Shown one piece after another: positions 22,158 to 33,628 of a stretch of DNA of 64,000 nucleotides. Position 1 is the stretch's first letter; each line of letters begins with the position of its first letter. The translations under genes were made by a program, and so were the position numbers. The notes beneath the pieces were generated by a model. The model had not been told where the DNA came from. It searched no databases and worked only from the letters and a program-made list of their open reading frames with translations. Origin of the DNA: Sternotherus odoratus (Eukaryota > Chordata > Testudines > Kinosternidae); NCBI GenBank assembly GCA_032164245.1, contig JAVMKO010000003.1:92131890-92195889 (forward strand), read 5' to 3'.

Positions 22158-25100
22158 TTGGACAAAGAGAACCTGCAAATGTTGTTGTAAATGAAGAGCT
22201 AGCTGAAAATATGGAAGCCATGTCACCAGAATCAACCGATAAGGATGGGGTGGAAGATGGAAAGAAGGATGTTCAAGAAGCTAATGAACAGTTGCCACCA
22301 GAAGAAGAAAAAGTAGAAGAGCTAGAACAGCCCAGTGAATCTCAGTCTAATGATGTTGGATTTAAAAAGGTTTTTAAATTTGTTGGTTTCAAGTTTACGG
22401 TTAAAAAAGATACGACTGAAAAGTCTGAACCTGTTCAGCTACTGACTGTAAAAAAAGAGGAAGCAGAAGTGGCGGCAAATGGAGCTGGAGATCATAAAGA
22501 AGTCAAGCTAGAAATGGTAGAGGAAGCAACAGAAAGTGAAGTGACCCACCCTGCAGAAAAGATTGAAGAAGAACCAAAGAGTGAGGAAAGGAAAGATGAA
22601 TCTCTTCCTGAAAAGGTAGCAGAAAGCCCAAGTGAGGAAGCTGAAGGAAATGAAGAGGCAGAAGGAAAAAAAGAACCTAGCAAGTCACCAGAGTCTCCAA
22701 CAAATGGATTAGTTAATGAAACCGCATCACCACTAAGAAAATTCTTTACTCAGGGTTGGGCTGGGTTTAGGAAAAAGACAAGTTTTAGGAAGCCTAAAGA
22801 GGATGAGCTGCAGATTCCTGAGAAAGAAAAGGAAGAGCAAGAAAGGGAAGTGGCAGAGATCCCAGTAGAAGCAAGTTTGAAGGAGGAAGTTGTTATTGCT
22901 TCTGAACAGCCACTTCCACAAGAGACCTTTGAAAGTGTAAACAAGGAATCTGGAGTGTCCTTTGAAGAAAAAGTAGACCTATCCCCTGAAGAAAAATCAA
23001 AACCAGTGAAAGAATGTAAAATATCCTTAGAAGAAAAAACTGAAATACACCTTGAAGAGAAATCTGAATTACCAGCTCCCACGACCATGGAAATACTTGG
23101 TGAAAAATTAGAAAAATCTAAAGGCAAATCTAAAGAACAATCTGAACCTGTAGCTCCAATGACAGCTGAAGTATTTGGTGAAAAAATTGAGAAATCTGAA
23201 CCAAAAGCTCCACTGGCAACTGAAATCTTTGATGAAAATGTAGAGACAGAGGAAGAAGTTAATATTAGCACTACAGAGGAGAAAGAGGTTAAAACAAATG
23301 AGAGAGAACAGATGCCCTCCTCAGCTTCTGAACAATTAGTTGAAGGAGATGGTGAGCTACAAAGAATTCAACCCACCGAGGAACAACAAAAGGCCAAAGA
23401 AACAGTATGCATAGTACTAGACGACCACATCAAGCAAACAGAACCAAGCCCCGAAGATGCAGCTGCATGTAAGCCCCCAGAAGGCATCACAACTGAGGTT
23501 GAACTGTTGTCATCACAAGAAAGAGCCAAAGTGCAAGGCAGCCCCTTAAAGAAACTTTTTACAGGAACTGGCTTAAAGAAGCTTTCTGGAAAGAAGCCTA
23601 AAGGAAAGAGAGAAGAAGCTAAGCCAGGGGAGCAATCAGAACAAATTCAACATTTAGCTGATTCCCCAGAAAGTCCAGAAGAACAAAAGGCAGAGAGCTC
23701 TGCCTCTTCACCTGAAGAATCAACAGAACCTCCTTCTGTGGAGAAAGCCATAGATGCAACACAGATCACTGAAACTGAAGGAGTAATTTCTGATGTAGAG
23801 AGAAAAAGAGAGTGTGTAACTCCTTGGGCATCATTTAAAAAGATGGTGACTCCCAAGAAACGTGTCAGAAGACTTTCTGAAAGTGACAAAGAAGAAGAAA
23901 TTGATAAGGCAAAGAGTGCTACCTTGTCATCTACTGAAAGTGCAGTCTCTGAAAATCAGGAAGAAACTAAAGTAAATGGCGAGGAGCAGAAGCTAGAAAA
24001 AAGCACAGAAGAGCCAAAACGAAAGGTTGATACTTCTGTATCATGGGAAGCCTTAATCTGTGTAGGCTCCTCTAAGAAAAGAGCTAGGAAATCATCCTCT
24101 TCTGATGAGGAAGTAGGACAGAGGCTTGCTCAAGAAGGCCAAAAAATAGATGAAGTTGGCCAAAGCAAAGAAACTGCACCAGACAAGATCCTAACTAGTT
24201 CCCAAGAAAGTGATCAAGGACAAGGAAGTTCCTCACCAGAACAAACTGGAAGTCCATCTGAAGGAGAGGGTGTTTCAACCTGGGAATCATTTAAAAGGTT
24301 AGTCACTCCAAGAAGAAAATCCAAAACCAAAATGGAAGAGAGAACTGACGAATCTGTGTTAGTTTCCAGCATAGAGCATTCTACTTCTGATGGTGAACCT
24401 GGAAAAGAAGAAACATGGGTTTCATTTAAAAAATTAATGCCTGGTCGTCGGAAGAAAAAGTCAGATGGGAAGCCAGAACAAGCTTGTGTTGAGGAAGCTG
24501 GAGAAGAGATGACAGAAACCAATGAAGACGACTCTGATGTTCCAGCTGTTGTTCCTTTATCTGAGTACGAAGCAGCTGAACAAGAGAAAATTGAGGCCCA
24601 ACAAGCAACACAAGCCGAGGCAATAAGGGAAGAAACTTTAGATGAAAAGAGAGCTGAAAAATTAGAAGATACCTTAATTATTGAGCAATCTAATGAAGGA
24701 CTGGTTCATGCAGTTACTGTGACTGTTGTAGAAGGGGAGAGAGCAGTTACCAGTATTGAAGAAAGGTCACCATCTTGGATATCTGCTACTGTGACAGAGT
24801 CCATTGAACAGGAAAAAGATGATGACGGACAAACTGAGCAGGTATTTGAAACCGAAGTTGTAGAAAAGACAGTGGTGGTAACTAAAACTTTGCCAGAGTT
24901 GAGAAAGGACATTAGTGATGATACTACATTAAGTGAGCTGGAGTTAACCTCAGAAGCACTGACAGCACTCGAAGAGGCAACAGAAGTTTCCTGTGGTGAA
25001 GAAGCAACAGAAGTGTCCCTTGCAGAGGAGACGACTGAGATGGTTTCTGCAGTGTCACAGTTAATTGAATCCCCAGACACTACGGAAGAAGTTACACCTG

Positions 25101-28100
25101 TGCCAGAGATAGAAGGGACTGAGCAAAATTTAGAAGAATTAAATAAACAAACACAGGAAATTCTTGAGGAAGTTATAGAAAGAGTGAAGCTATCAGATGA
25201 AGTACAGATGATTAGTGAAAGAACTGTGACAGAAGTCATAATTCAGTCCATGCACAAAATTGGATCTGAAAAGAAAGAAGCAGCTAACGAAGTTACAGTC
25301 ACATGCAAAGAAACTGTGTTGGTTGAACAGTCCCTAAAGAAAGAAGAATCTGAAGAGGCTGACATTCAACACATGGAAAGTACAGGAAGTGTTCGAGGCA
25401 GAAATGAAGCTGACGAAAGTGTTGTACAGGAAGTGTCCGAGATGAGTGAAAAGTGTGCAGTGATGAAGGAACATAGAGAAGAAGCTAAAAGTCTGGATAG
25501 ATTGGCAGATGAAAGTCAATGGCAAGAAACTGAACAAGCATTTATAGAAAGACATGAAGAAAGGTCTGAAGTAGAAAGCATTCCAGAGAAATGTAAATTG
25601 AAAGAGGAGGAATTTTACAGTGATGTCGCAATAACTACCAAGGCAGAGCATGAAGTGAAAGCTGAGTATGTTACAGTAGTAAAACAAGAAGAAATTTCAA
25701 CTGAAGGGGCCAAAGTGAATTTAATAGAAATAATTGCAGGTGAAATCACAGATGAAGGTGCTCCAGAAGTGGATGGATCTGAAAGTGAAACACATGAAGC
25801 AAAGCTTGAGCTGTCCCAGGAATTTAAGCAAGTGGTGGACATGGTGCCTAACTTAGAATCAAAATGCATGAAAGTAACTGTAACAGAAGCCTCTTTGCAG
25901 AGTGAGGCAGAAGATGCCATGCTCACTTTGGAATCAAAACGTACAGAAGCAACTGCAGCTCAGTCCTCCATGCAGAGTGAGGGGACTGACATCCCAGTGC
26001 AGAGTGAAAGGGAACGTGCTAGGGAGGCCTTAGAACCAAGATGCACTGAAGCACTTGTAGATGAGGCCGCTGTGCAGAGTGGGGTAACTGAGGCTCCTGT
26101 GAAGAAAGAGGTGGAAGATGCCGTACTTCTCTTAGAATCAGAAGGCACTGAAGCTCCAGTGCAGAGTGATGTGACTGAGGCCTCTGTCCAAAGTGAGGGG
26201 CAAGATGCTATGCTTACCTTTGAATCAGAAGCCACTGAACAGAGTGAGGTGACTGAGGCCACCATGCCGAGTGAGGTGGAAGGAATTGCTACTGAGGGAG
26301 TGATGCAGAGTGAGGAAACTGAGGCTCCTGTGAAGAAAGAGGTGGAAGGTGCTGTGCTTATCTTAGAATCCGAATGCACTGAAAAAGCTTCATTTGAGGC
26401 TCCAGTGCAGAGTGATGTGACTGTGCAGAGTGGGGTGGAAGATGCCACGCAGATTGTAGAAAAAGAATGCACAGAAGCACTTGCAACTAAGGCCCCCATG
26501 CAAAGTGAGGTGCAAGACACCATGCTTCTCTTGGAATCAGAATGCACAGAAACAATTGCTGCTGAGGCCGCTGTGCAGAGTGAGATGGAAGATCCCCTGC
26601 TTTCCTTAGAATCAAAATGCACAGAGGCAATTGTAACTGGAGATGCCATGCAGAGTGGGGTAACTGAGGCACCTGTGAAGAGCAAGGTAGAATATGTGCT
26701 TACCTCAGAATCCGAACGCTCTGAAGCAGTTGCAGCTGAGTCGTCCATGCAGAATGGTGAAGGTGCCTTGTCTAACTTAGAATCCAAATACCTGGGGGCA
26801 GTTGTAAATGGGGCTCCCCTTCAGAGTGATGCATATCCTAAAGAACTGCCTGTGTACGGAAAGGGAGATGAAGAGGAGCCCATGGAAGCAAAACAAACAC
26901 TTCTACTGACTGCAACAAGTTCAAATGACAATCAGCAAGAGGAAACCAGGTTTGCGCTAATGACGAAAGTAGAAAAAGATTTGTTTGAATCTGGAAAATT
27001 GGAACTTGCAAGCGGTGATAAACTTTATTCAACTCCAGTGCAGCAAGAGATTTTAACTGTGCAGCTGGAAGATACTGGCTCACTCATTCCTAGTATTGAA
27101 AGCTCTGAGGCTGAGAAAGCATCTGTGCCTGTAACAGCTGCAGCAATTGAAGAACAAATCATTGCAGAAACTGTAACATCTATGGGAATCTCAGCTGAAA
27201 CATTAGAGTCTTTAGCAGCAGTGCCTGAAAAACTGTGTTCTGAACTAATCCAAGATATTACGATTGTTCATTCGGGATTTGGGGCTGCCAGTGGTAGGAT
27301 TGAAGAAACTGCAACAGTGTCAGTATCAGATATGATCGCTGCAACCATGGATGGAATGACTGAGACAGCAGCAAGCTGTACACAGCCTGATTTGGTCCAA
27401 AAAGATGACATGGATGAGGCAACACAGGGGAAGGAGCAACAGAAGCCAGAGTGTAGGAAAGAAGCTGAGAAACAAATAGTTTCTCAAGATAAAAAAAGTC
27501 CATCTCTAACCCACATGGAATTCGATAAAGATATTGTTCAGTCTGCCACTATAGAATCTCAGAGTACAAAAATTGTATTAAAGATCATTCAGACTGCCGT
27601 TGACAAACTTGAGACTACAGAAGAGCCAGCTGTGGTGTGCATGGCATCGGAATCACAGCAGCAGATTGAATCAGCAGAAGGGAGTGAAAAAGGTATAAAT
27701 ATATCTGAAGTTCAGGAAAGTGCACATCAGCAGCTTCTTGTAAAAGGTGAAAAGCCAATAGAGAGTAAAGAACAAGAGTTCCAGCAACCGAGTACAGTCA
27801 GACATACTATTGTAACACAGTCTGCAGAGAAACAAGCTACTCTAGAACAACCAGAAGATGTGCCATTAATTTCTGATTTGTCAAAAGAGGGAGAAATTCA
27901 GGATTCAGGAAAGATTGTAGCTGTCCCTGACGATGTTTCAAGTGAAAGTTTAGGGGCTCAAAAATCAGCGATAGATACGAGTGTTTCAGAAGAGGTCCCC
28001 CAAGAGACAAGAACAGACCAACCAAAGCTAAAGGAAAAAGAAGCGGGGCAGACTGTGGCCACGCAAGAGAAATCTATGGTTCAGCAAACACATCTAGAAA

Positions 28101-28219
28101 GGAAGGAAGACAAACATAGCCAACCAGTGAAAGACATGAAGAGACACACAGAGGAAGATGTAAATAATCAAGAATATGCAACTTGCGAGAGTCCACAATC
28201 AGAGCACACCAAATCTTGA
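22158..28219 (+). CDS. AKAP12: AKAP12 (gravin/SSeCKS) main exon, kinase scaffold protein
   Basis: AKAP12 is a cortical scaffold that tethers PKA, binds PKC and calmodulin and docks beta2-adrenergic receptor in mammals. The frame is open from acceptor 22157/22158 to TGA 28217-28219, and joined to 2337-2361 it gives about 2,028 residues. In beta numbering, polybasic membrane-binding segments lie at 76-93 (FKKVFKFVGFKFTVKK), 199-225 and 469-495. Tryptophan-basic motifs of the calmodulin-binding type start at W565 (WASFKKMVTPKKRVRR), W717 (WESFKRLVTPRRKSK) and W762 (WVSFKKLMPGRRKKK), with a related one at W638 (WEALICVGSSKKRARK). The PKA RII-binding helix is at 1808-1827 (STKIVLKIIQTAVDKLE). Most of the protein is acidic and probably disordered. 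Residues 1241-1566 are a degenerate tandem repeat. The ATG at 22211 is internal, since VGQRE precedes it in frame. A GTAAGT donor follows at 28228. Confidence 0.96.
22958..23250 (+). repeat. AKAP12: EEK-rich degenerate repeats inside AKAP12
   Basis: This coding stretch repeats short units such as FEEKVDLSPEEKSKP, LEEKTEIHLEEKSELP, ILGEKLEKSK and VFGEKIEKSEP. The PA-T-EIF/VFGE cassette (PTTMEILGEK, PMTAEVFGEK, PLATEIFDEN) occurs three times. As I recall, human AKAP12 has only one such cassette (PLATEVFDEK), so this is a local expansion. Confidence 0.6.
25853..26830 (+). repeat. AKAP12: Tandem repeat expansion in AKAP12 coding sequence
   Basis: About eleven degenerate units of roughly 24-48 residues run back to back. 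Each is built on L-E-S-x-C-T-E-A, then a short Ala-rich stretch, then (M/V)QSE(V)xEDAMLTLES. Some units carry an inserted VTEAPVKKEVE cassette, present three times in recognisable form. At DNA level, GTGCAGAGTG, GTGACTGAGG and TTAGAATC recur throughout. The 326 residues match the excess over the human beta isoform (about 344). The opposite strand is also open for long stretches, but this reflects the repeat and not a gene. Confidence 0.85.
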
Positions 28220-28379
28220 GGCCCAATGTAAGTAGCATTTTCATTACTTATTTTTGGTAGAATTATTCAGAATCTTTTCATTTTTTCATTGTTACTGTTT
28301 TGATACTGTGTAGTGCCTTTTGCACACATCAAAGACCTCCTCAGGATTGCAAACCAGGGCCAAAATTCTCAAATTATTT

Positions 28380-28630
28380 TGCCTAACTTGAGACATCTCT
28401 ACCCATATTGGTTGAAACTGTAGTAAAGAACAGAATTACCAGATACATAGATGAACACAGTCCATTGGGGAAGATTCAACACTGCTTTTGTAAAGGGAAA
28501 TCATGTCGCACCAATCTTTATTAGAATTCCTTGGACAGGGTGATCCAGTGGATTCAGTGTACTTGGACTTTCAGAAAGCCTTTGACACGGTCTCTCACCA
28601 AAGGCTCTTAAGCAGAGTAAGCCGTCCTGG
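28380..28630 (+). mobile_element. CR1 LINE reverse-transcriptase fragment
   Basis: The segment translates to CR1 polymerase motifs: HRSISGQ-like remnants, then VYLDFQKAFDTVSHQRLL (about 28558-28611), the F-D-A/D catalytic neighbourhood of the CR1 RT. Both ends are truncated and upstream codons are broken. It shares its first 90 bp with the CR1 piece at 39145-39265, starting at GAAACTGTAGTAAAGAACA. Confidence 0.8.
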
Positions 28631-29446
28631 GATAAGAGGGGAGATAGGTCTGCTTTGGGTCTCTGGAAAGGAAAAACTCACACCTACTCATCCTTTGTTG
28701 GGAGTTTCCTCCTTCTCAACTTGTGTTCCTAATGTGACCCTGCTTACCTTGCTACTGGGCACCCAGTCATCCTGTTTGGTTGGACACCAGCGGTGCAAAA
28801 ACCAGTACAGAACCTGTGAACCAAACTGGGATAGTGAGGCTGTGATGCCACTACCTTCCTGTTATATTAGAGTTCTGCAGAAGTAAGAGAAGTGTTGTTC
28901 TCTTCAGAGGAAGAACTCTGAGTGAGATGGGGATTCTGCTGGGAAGTGAAGACAAGGGATGAAGTATTGAAAAAGAATCCCTTCAGGGAGGGAAAAATTC
29001 TAAAAGCTCTATAAACACAGTAGGAAAATACAGCCACCTCTTATAGAAAACTTCAGTCAGTGCAGGATAATTATGGGCAACTTGACAATAACAAACCAGT
29101 GCAGTCATGTAATTTAAGCTTCTGTGATGTGGGAGTTAAAATTAATATGTCAAGTAGCTTTCAGAATTTAAAAGCAATATCTTTAACTAGGATTATCCAC
29201 CTCTATGCCTGTGTGTTGACTTGCCTTTCAACAAGAACTGAAACAAACGGGAGAACGCGAAAGTTCAAGTTCAGCTGCCTATGCCCAGAAAATTTGCATG
29301 GATTCTAGAATGGGTTAGCTCATGGTTAAGTATTTGCATTTCCAGGGTAATTTGGAAGGGTACCCATTTATGTCTTCTGGTTTTGTGGAGGCAGCAGAAT
29401 GGGGGTCTATGAGGCTTGTTGCTGTATTCCTATATCTCCCTCTCAA

Positions 29447-29586
29447 GCCTAAAGCAGTGGTTCTCAAACTTACTGTCTGAGTGGACCCCTTTTTGCAAAT
29501 CTGCTTTCTCTTGCAACCCAGGTATGTCCACTGAAATGCCACCGAATCGGGCCACAACCCCCTGTTTGAGAACCACTGGTCCAAAG
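29447..29586. mobile_element. hAT-like (Charlie-type terminus) MITE
   Basis: The body at 29455-29578 begins CAGTGGTTCTCAAAC and ends GTTTGAGAACCACTG, an exact 15-bp inverted pair. The flanks GCCTAAAG and GTCCAAAG match at 6 of 8 bases. CAGTGGTTCTCAA termini are typical of hAT/Charlie-type elements. Confidence 0.75.
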
Positions 29587-29667
29587 GCTCTCAGGGCTTT
29601 CAAAAGATGAGCCTGGGAGCTTAAATTCCTAACTCCCCATTAGTCAGTAAAAATCATGGACTACTCA

Positions 29668-30588
29668 GGGTATGGTTAGACTGGGGCTTTGTAGCGCTAA
29701 AACCCTTCTTTAGCGCTACAATTTCACTGACCAAACACACTTAAAAGGCACATTTTGCGCTTTTACTGTCGGTTTAAAGCGCTACTGGTAAACCTCAAAA
29801 CGAGAGGCAGAAGGCTTTTAGCGCTACCGTTTTAGCGCAAGGGTTGCAATGTGCACACCCCTTGCGTGATAATGAGCCTCCAGCCTCCAGCATCCTGGCC
29901 CAGAATTCCCAATTACATCCTCTCTGGCCACCATTTAAAACTCTTCTGTCCGTCCTCAGGTGACCCCCACGTCAGACCCTCCCCCACAGTCCCTTTGAAA
30001 TTTGAAAAACCGGCCCGCTGCTGCGGGCACGGCTGCCGGGTCCCCTGCCGCTGCGGGCGGCAGGGCTGCGATTTCCCCTGCCGCTATGGGCGGCAGGGCT
30101 GCCGGGTCCCCTGCTGCTACGGGCGGCAGCCCTGCCGCGCTCCCAGCCGCTGTCCTGGGTCCCTGCCGCGGTCAGCTGCACGCGGCCCCCCGGCAGGGGC
30201 TCGCAACCCCCCCTGGCAAACACTCCGCTACACCCCCACCTCTCGATCCCAAGTTTGAGATCCCCCCCGAATAAATGGTTGCGGAAGGGAGGTGTGTGTG
30301 CAGAGCCTGTCAGTTTTGGAAAATTAACCGACAGCCGGAAGTTCCCTCCCTACGCACAGGTTCCCAGTTCCCCCTCACCCCACTCCTTTGCAAAGCAGGT
30401 TGCACCCAGCTGAATGCTGGGATACCTGCCCTATCCCACTACTCTCACTGCTGCCAGAAGCTCTGCAAATGTGTGCATTCTTTAGCGCTACAGGGATTAA
30501 ATGTGTACAGCCTCTAGCGCAAAACCTATTGTGCTAAATTGGGAAGCGCTATAAAAAAACCTGCTACAATCTGTAGTCAATCATACCC
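29668..30588. mobile_element. 921-bp MITE-like element with TAGCGCTA motifs and GC-rich core
   Basis: The termini GGGTATGGTTAGACT and, read on the other strand, GGGTATGATTGACTAC are inverted repeats. AGCGCTA-type palindromes recur near both ends (29695, 29711, 29777, 29819 and 30482, 30515, 30545). The core at 30012-30140 is a GC-rich tandem repeat of about 45 bp built on GCCGCTGCGGGCGGCAGGGC. Both strands show spurious open frames in the core. Confidence 0.6.
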
Positions 30589-30729
30589 ATAGAGACCTGG
30601 ATTTATGGCTTTTTACCAATCTGCAACCCACTAACCTCTTTTTGTCCTATGACTGCAGAGGTTAATGGGCCACTCTACCTTGAATGGTCTCTTACACTGT
30701 GTGCTAACTACTTATGCTAAACAGTCTGT

Positions 30730-30865
30730 TCCACCTTACATTTGGCTGTGTTGCTCAGTACCTTTCACAGACCTGAAGATGATCTCTTTGTAAGTTTGAG
30801 AGCTTGTCTCTCTCACCAACGGACCTTGTTCCAGTAAAAGATATCACCTCACCCACTTTGTCTCT
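30730..30865 (+). mobile_element. SINE-like repeat fragment
   Basis: Contains CAGACCTGAAGATGATCTCT, GAGCTTGTCTCTCTCACCAA and AGTAAAAGATATCACCTCAC, a block order I associate with abundant turtle interspersed repeats. No coding capacity. Confidence 0.5.
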
Positions 30866-31143
30866 TTAAAATGGTTAAGGAAGCCCAACTCCTATGCACC
30901 TCATAAGGGCCTCCCAGGAGTTTTGGGCTTTGGGAGAGGCACAGGAAGGGCAAAAGGAAAACTCCCATGCTGTGTCAGTCCTTTTGCTTTCTCAGTCTGG
31001 CTCCCCCTCTCCAGCACATCCTAAGATGTTGCTCATCATAGCCTTATTCCAGCAGAAAGCTCGGACTTTTGGTTCAGTAGAATCCTACTTTAAACAATGG
31101 CCACTCGATGCCTAGTATAACAATTTCCAAGATAATGATTTAG

Positions 31144-31320
31144 GGCAGTGGTTCTCAAACTTTTGTACTGGTGAGACCCTTTTCACACAGCAAGCCTCTA
31201 AGTGTGACCTCCCTTATAAATTAAAACACTTTAAAAAGAAATATTTAACACCATTATAAATGCTGGAGTCAAAGCAGGATTTGGGGATGGACACTGATGG
31301 CCCAGGACCCCTCATGTGAT
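31144..31320. mobile_element. hAT-like element fragment
   Basis: It starts CAGTGGTTCTCAAACTTTTG, the same terminus as the element at 29455, and lacks a matching right end. A third related piece begins near 52467. Confidence 0.55.
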
Positions 31321-31595
31321 TAGGAGATTATGTTTTTCTCGGGTGTTGGATTTTCAAGTGAATTCTCTTTAAGAGGAGGTAATGTGTCACAGGTCATACT
31401 CACCCTTCCTCAGTTGTGTTTAGCTTAGCATTTTCTTTTTAAACCAGAGGATGTTAACTGAGCTGATGAGGTCTCTCCAACACCACTCCTGAAAAACAGC
31501 CTCACCACTTAAGGAAATTCTGAGGGAGAGTAGAAATTACTTGAGAGAGAAATTTGTGATAAGGCTTTGTTAATATTTTTGTTCTTTTATTTCAG

Positions 31596-32750
31596 CCGTT
31601 CTGTTAAATGTGTGTGTTACATTTGGAGAGACCAGAATGTGAGAAGGCAGGAGCAGAAAATGGAATCTGCTGATTGGTCTGTAGACCAGTGTTTCTGAGA
31701 TTAGACCATCAATATCTGATGTCATTCCTTGAGAGCAGCTGACAATCCTGAGGCAATATCAGGAGCTTTAGTCATCACCCTCTACTCTTGGATGTTAACA
31801 CTTCCTCTTTTCAAGACTTCTTTATTTTTGTTTGATGAAATGGTTGAAAAAAAGTGATGTCTTTGATTGAAATGATTTCCATAGCCTATTGGCAATGCCC
31901 AGTTTCTATTGTTCCAGATTTCCCCCTTTTAACATGCTTATAAACTGGAGTGTAATTCTTGGTGTATTTATATGTATATCATAAACCCAGTTCTGATTGT
32001 AATGTATATTTTCTCTGCCTTATGTTAAAAATACAAAATGAGATCCATTTGCATCACTATATGAGACTAAGTGCATGTGATCATGGTGAAGCACTGTGCG
32101 TGAGCTACAGCTGGCCACAAATTATCTTCATGAAATTTAGGCAGGTTTTCCACATATTGGAAGAGTGTAAGAACTGATAATTAAGGCAACATGCTCGTTG
32201 TTGCTCCTGCTTCCATAAAAGAACATTCACAATCAAACAGGTACAACTCCTATTTGGAAACCTACTGATGTAAATTATTAGGCAGAAGTTAATTTTGCTT
32301 CACTTCCTCTATAGGCAGTGCACTATAATTTTATTGAAAACATTTAAAATTTACTGAATTGCAGTTTGATTTTTCTGACAGCACCTGGTGGAAGCTAGAA
32401 GTCCTTAAGAGTTACAAATTTATCCATTTCAAATTGTTCAGCAACCTTGAAATGGCGATTTCAAGAAATTATTGTGCTTAAATCTCTGAGACCAAATATT
32501 TCAGTGTTATAAAGAAAAAAGATTAACTGTTCTTATTTTTGCATTCTAATGTTACTCTGTCTTCTGGACCACACAAGTGCCATGAAATGAGACATGTTTT
32601 TTGTTTTTAATGTTTTGATAGATACTGGATTATGTCCCCTCCATATTTATACCCACTTCTTTTCAGAACAGTGTGTTTCATTATGCTCATGTACATTTGG
32701 CAGATTGTGATTTCTGAAAATGATTTAAATAAAATCTTTGCTTATACTTA
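31596..32750 (+). other. AKAP12: AKAP12 last exon (3' untranslated) and poly(A) signal
   Basis: It begins after acceptor TTTTATTTCAG (31594-31595 = AG). There is no coding frame. It ends at AATAAA (32728-32733) followed by GU-rich GCTCTGTTGGTTTTAATT, a good cleavage context. The interior is repeat-free, unlike its surroundings, which fits a constrained 3' untranslated region. A second strong signal, AATAAA at about 35386 with GU-rich TGTGTGTACGTGTTTTG after it, could serve a longer transcript. Confidence 0.65.
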
Positions 32751-33347
32751 GCTCTGTTGGTTTTAATTAAGACTTGGCAAACCTGGAACAAAATATTTCT
32801 CAATTTTGTCATGTGTAAAGTTACAAGTGTAGATCAGTGCATTCATAAAACTGGGCAGGCTTGAATATTAAATAACTATAACTGAACAATTATTAAATGC
32901 TTAAAGTATTCTGTACTTGACCTTCTAGGCACAGAAAAAGCATGGTGGGTCGTCAGTAGTTTTAGATCTGGTTTCTAAAATAAATGTTTATACGTTGCAC
33001 TTTGTGAACTTCACACCATTCTGGTTGAGCAAGATGTTGACCAATAACTTCATTATCCTATCTGTATAGTAATTTATTTTAAAATGAACTGTTTCTTCTA
33101 GTGTACCAAATGTTCATGTTACAGCAGGTGCCTCCCACTCTTTGGGGCTGCAGTGTGTGCAAGCAAACAAATGTGATGGATTACACTGTTGTAATTGCAC
33201 CATCTGGTGGTGATTTTCTGCAACTTTCAGCTTGTTACTCAGAAAAAGTGTGTTAGCCAACTAATTCACCTGGCAAGCAGACATGGGTTTCTCCTAAAAT
33301 GTGTATAAAACAACACACATCTTGCACAGCATCTGCTAACTAAATAT
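32751..33347. other. Intergenic DNA downstream of AKAP12
   Basis: No gene. A CTCF-like 13-mer, CACCATCTGGTGG, lies at 33198-33210, one base from the core consensus. Confidence 0.4.
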
Positions 33348-33628
33348 GGCCATGTCTACACTTACAAGCTTACGATGGCACAGCTGTACCAATACAGCTG
33401 TGCTGCTATAAGATTGCTTGTGTAGCCACATTATGCCTACGGGGGGAGAGCTCTCTCATTGACATAAAACCGTCTCAATGAGTGGCAGTAGTTATGTTGG
33501 CTTGACATAGTGCTTTGTACCCAAGCGTTTATGCCGGCAAAACTTATGTTGCTCAGGGATGTGTTGTTTTTTCACACCCCTGAGTGTCAAACAGTTTTCC
33601 CGACGTAAGTGCTAGTGTAGACATGGCC
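33348..33628. mobile_element. Harbinger-like MITE, complete
   Basis: Termini GGCCATGTCTACACTT and AGTGTAGACATGGCC are 15-bp inverted repeats. The interior has CAGCTGTACCAATACAGCTG and the block TTGCTCAGGGATGTGTTGTT found in related elements. 281 bp, no coding capacity. Confidence 0.75.

Larger units (their letters stand above)
28228..31595 (+). other. AKAP12: AKAP12 intron within the 3' untranslated region
   Basis: Donor GTAAGT follows eight bases after the stop codon. Acceptor TTTTATTTCAG ends at 31595. It holds a CR1 fragment, hAT-like elements, a large MITE and a SINE-like piece (listed separately). An intron just after the stop codon agrees with my memory of the mammalian gene, where the 3' untranslated region sits in its own last exon. 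Confidence 0.65.

Noticed and set aside
22211..22213. ATG 22211 as the AKAP12 start codon
   Set aside because: The frame extends upstream to a splice acceptor at 22157 with the conserved VGQRE sequence, and the true beta start exon is found at 2337.
25960..26787. 275-codon open frame on the minus strand inside AKAP12
   Set aside because: Shadow of the coding repeat: biased composition keeps the opposite strand open, with no splice, homology or promoter support.
28503..28886. 127-codon frame as a host gene
   Set aside because: Its first third is CR1 reverse transcriptase; the rest has no recognisable homology and follows a broken element.
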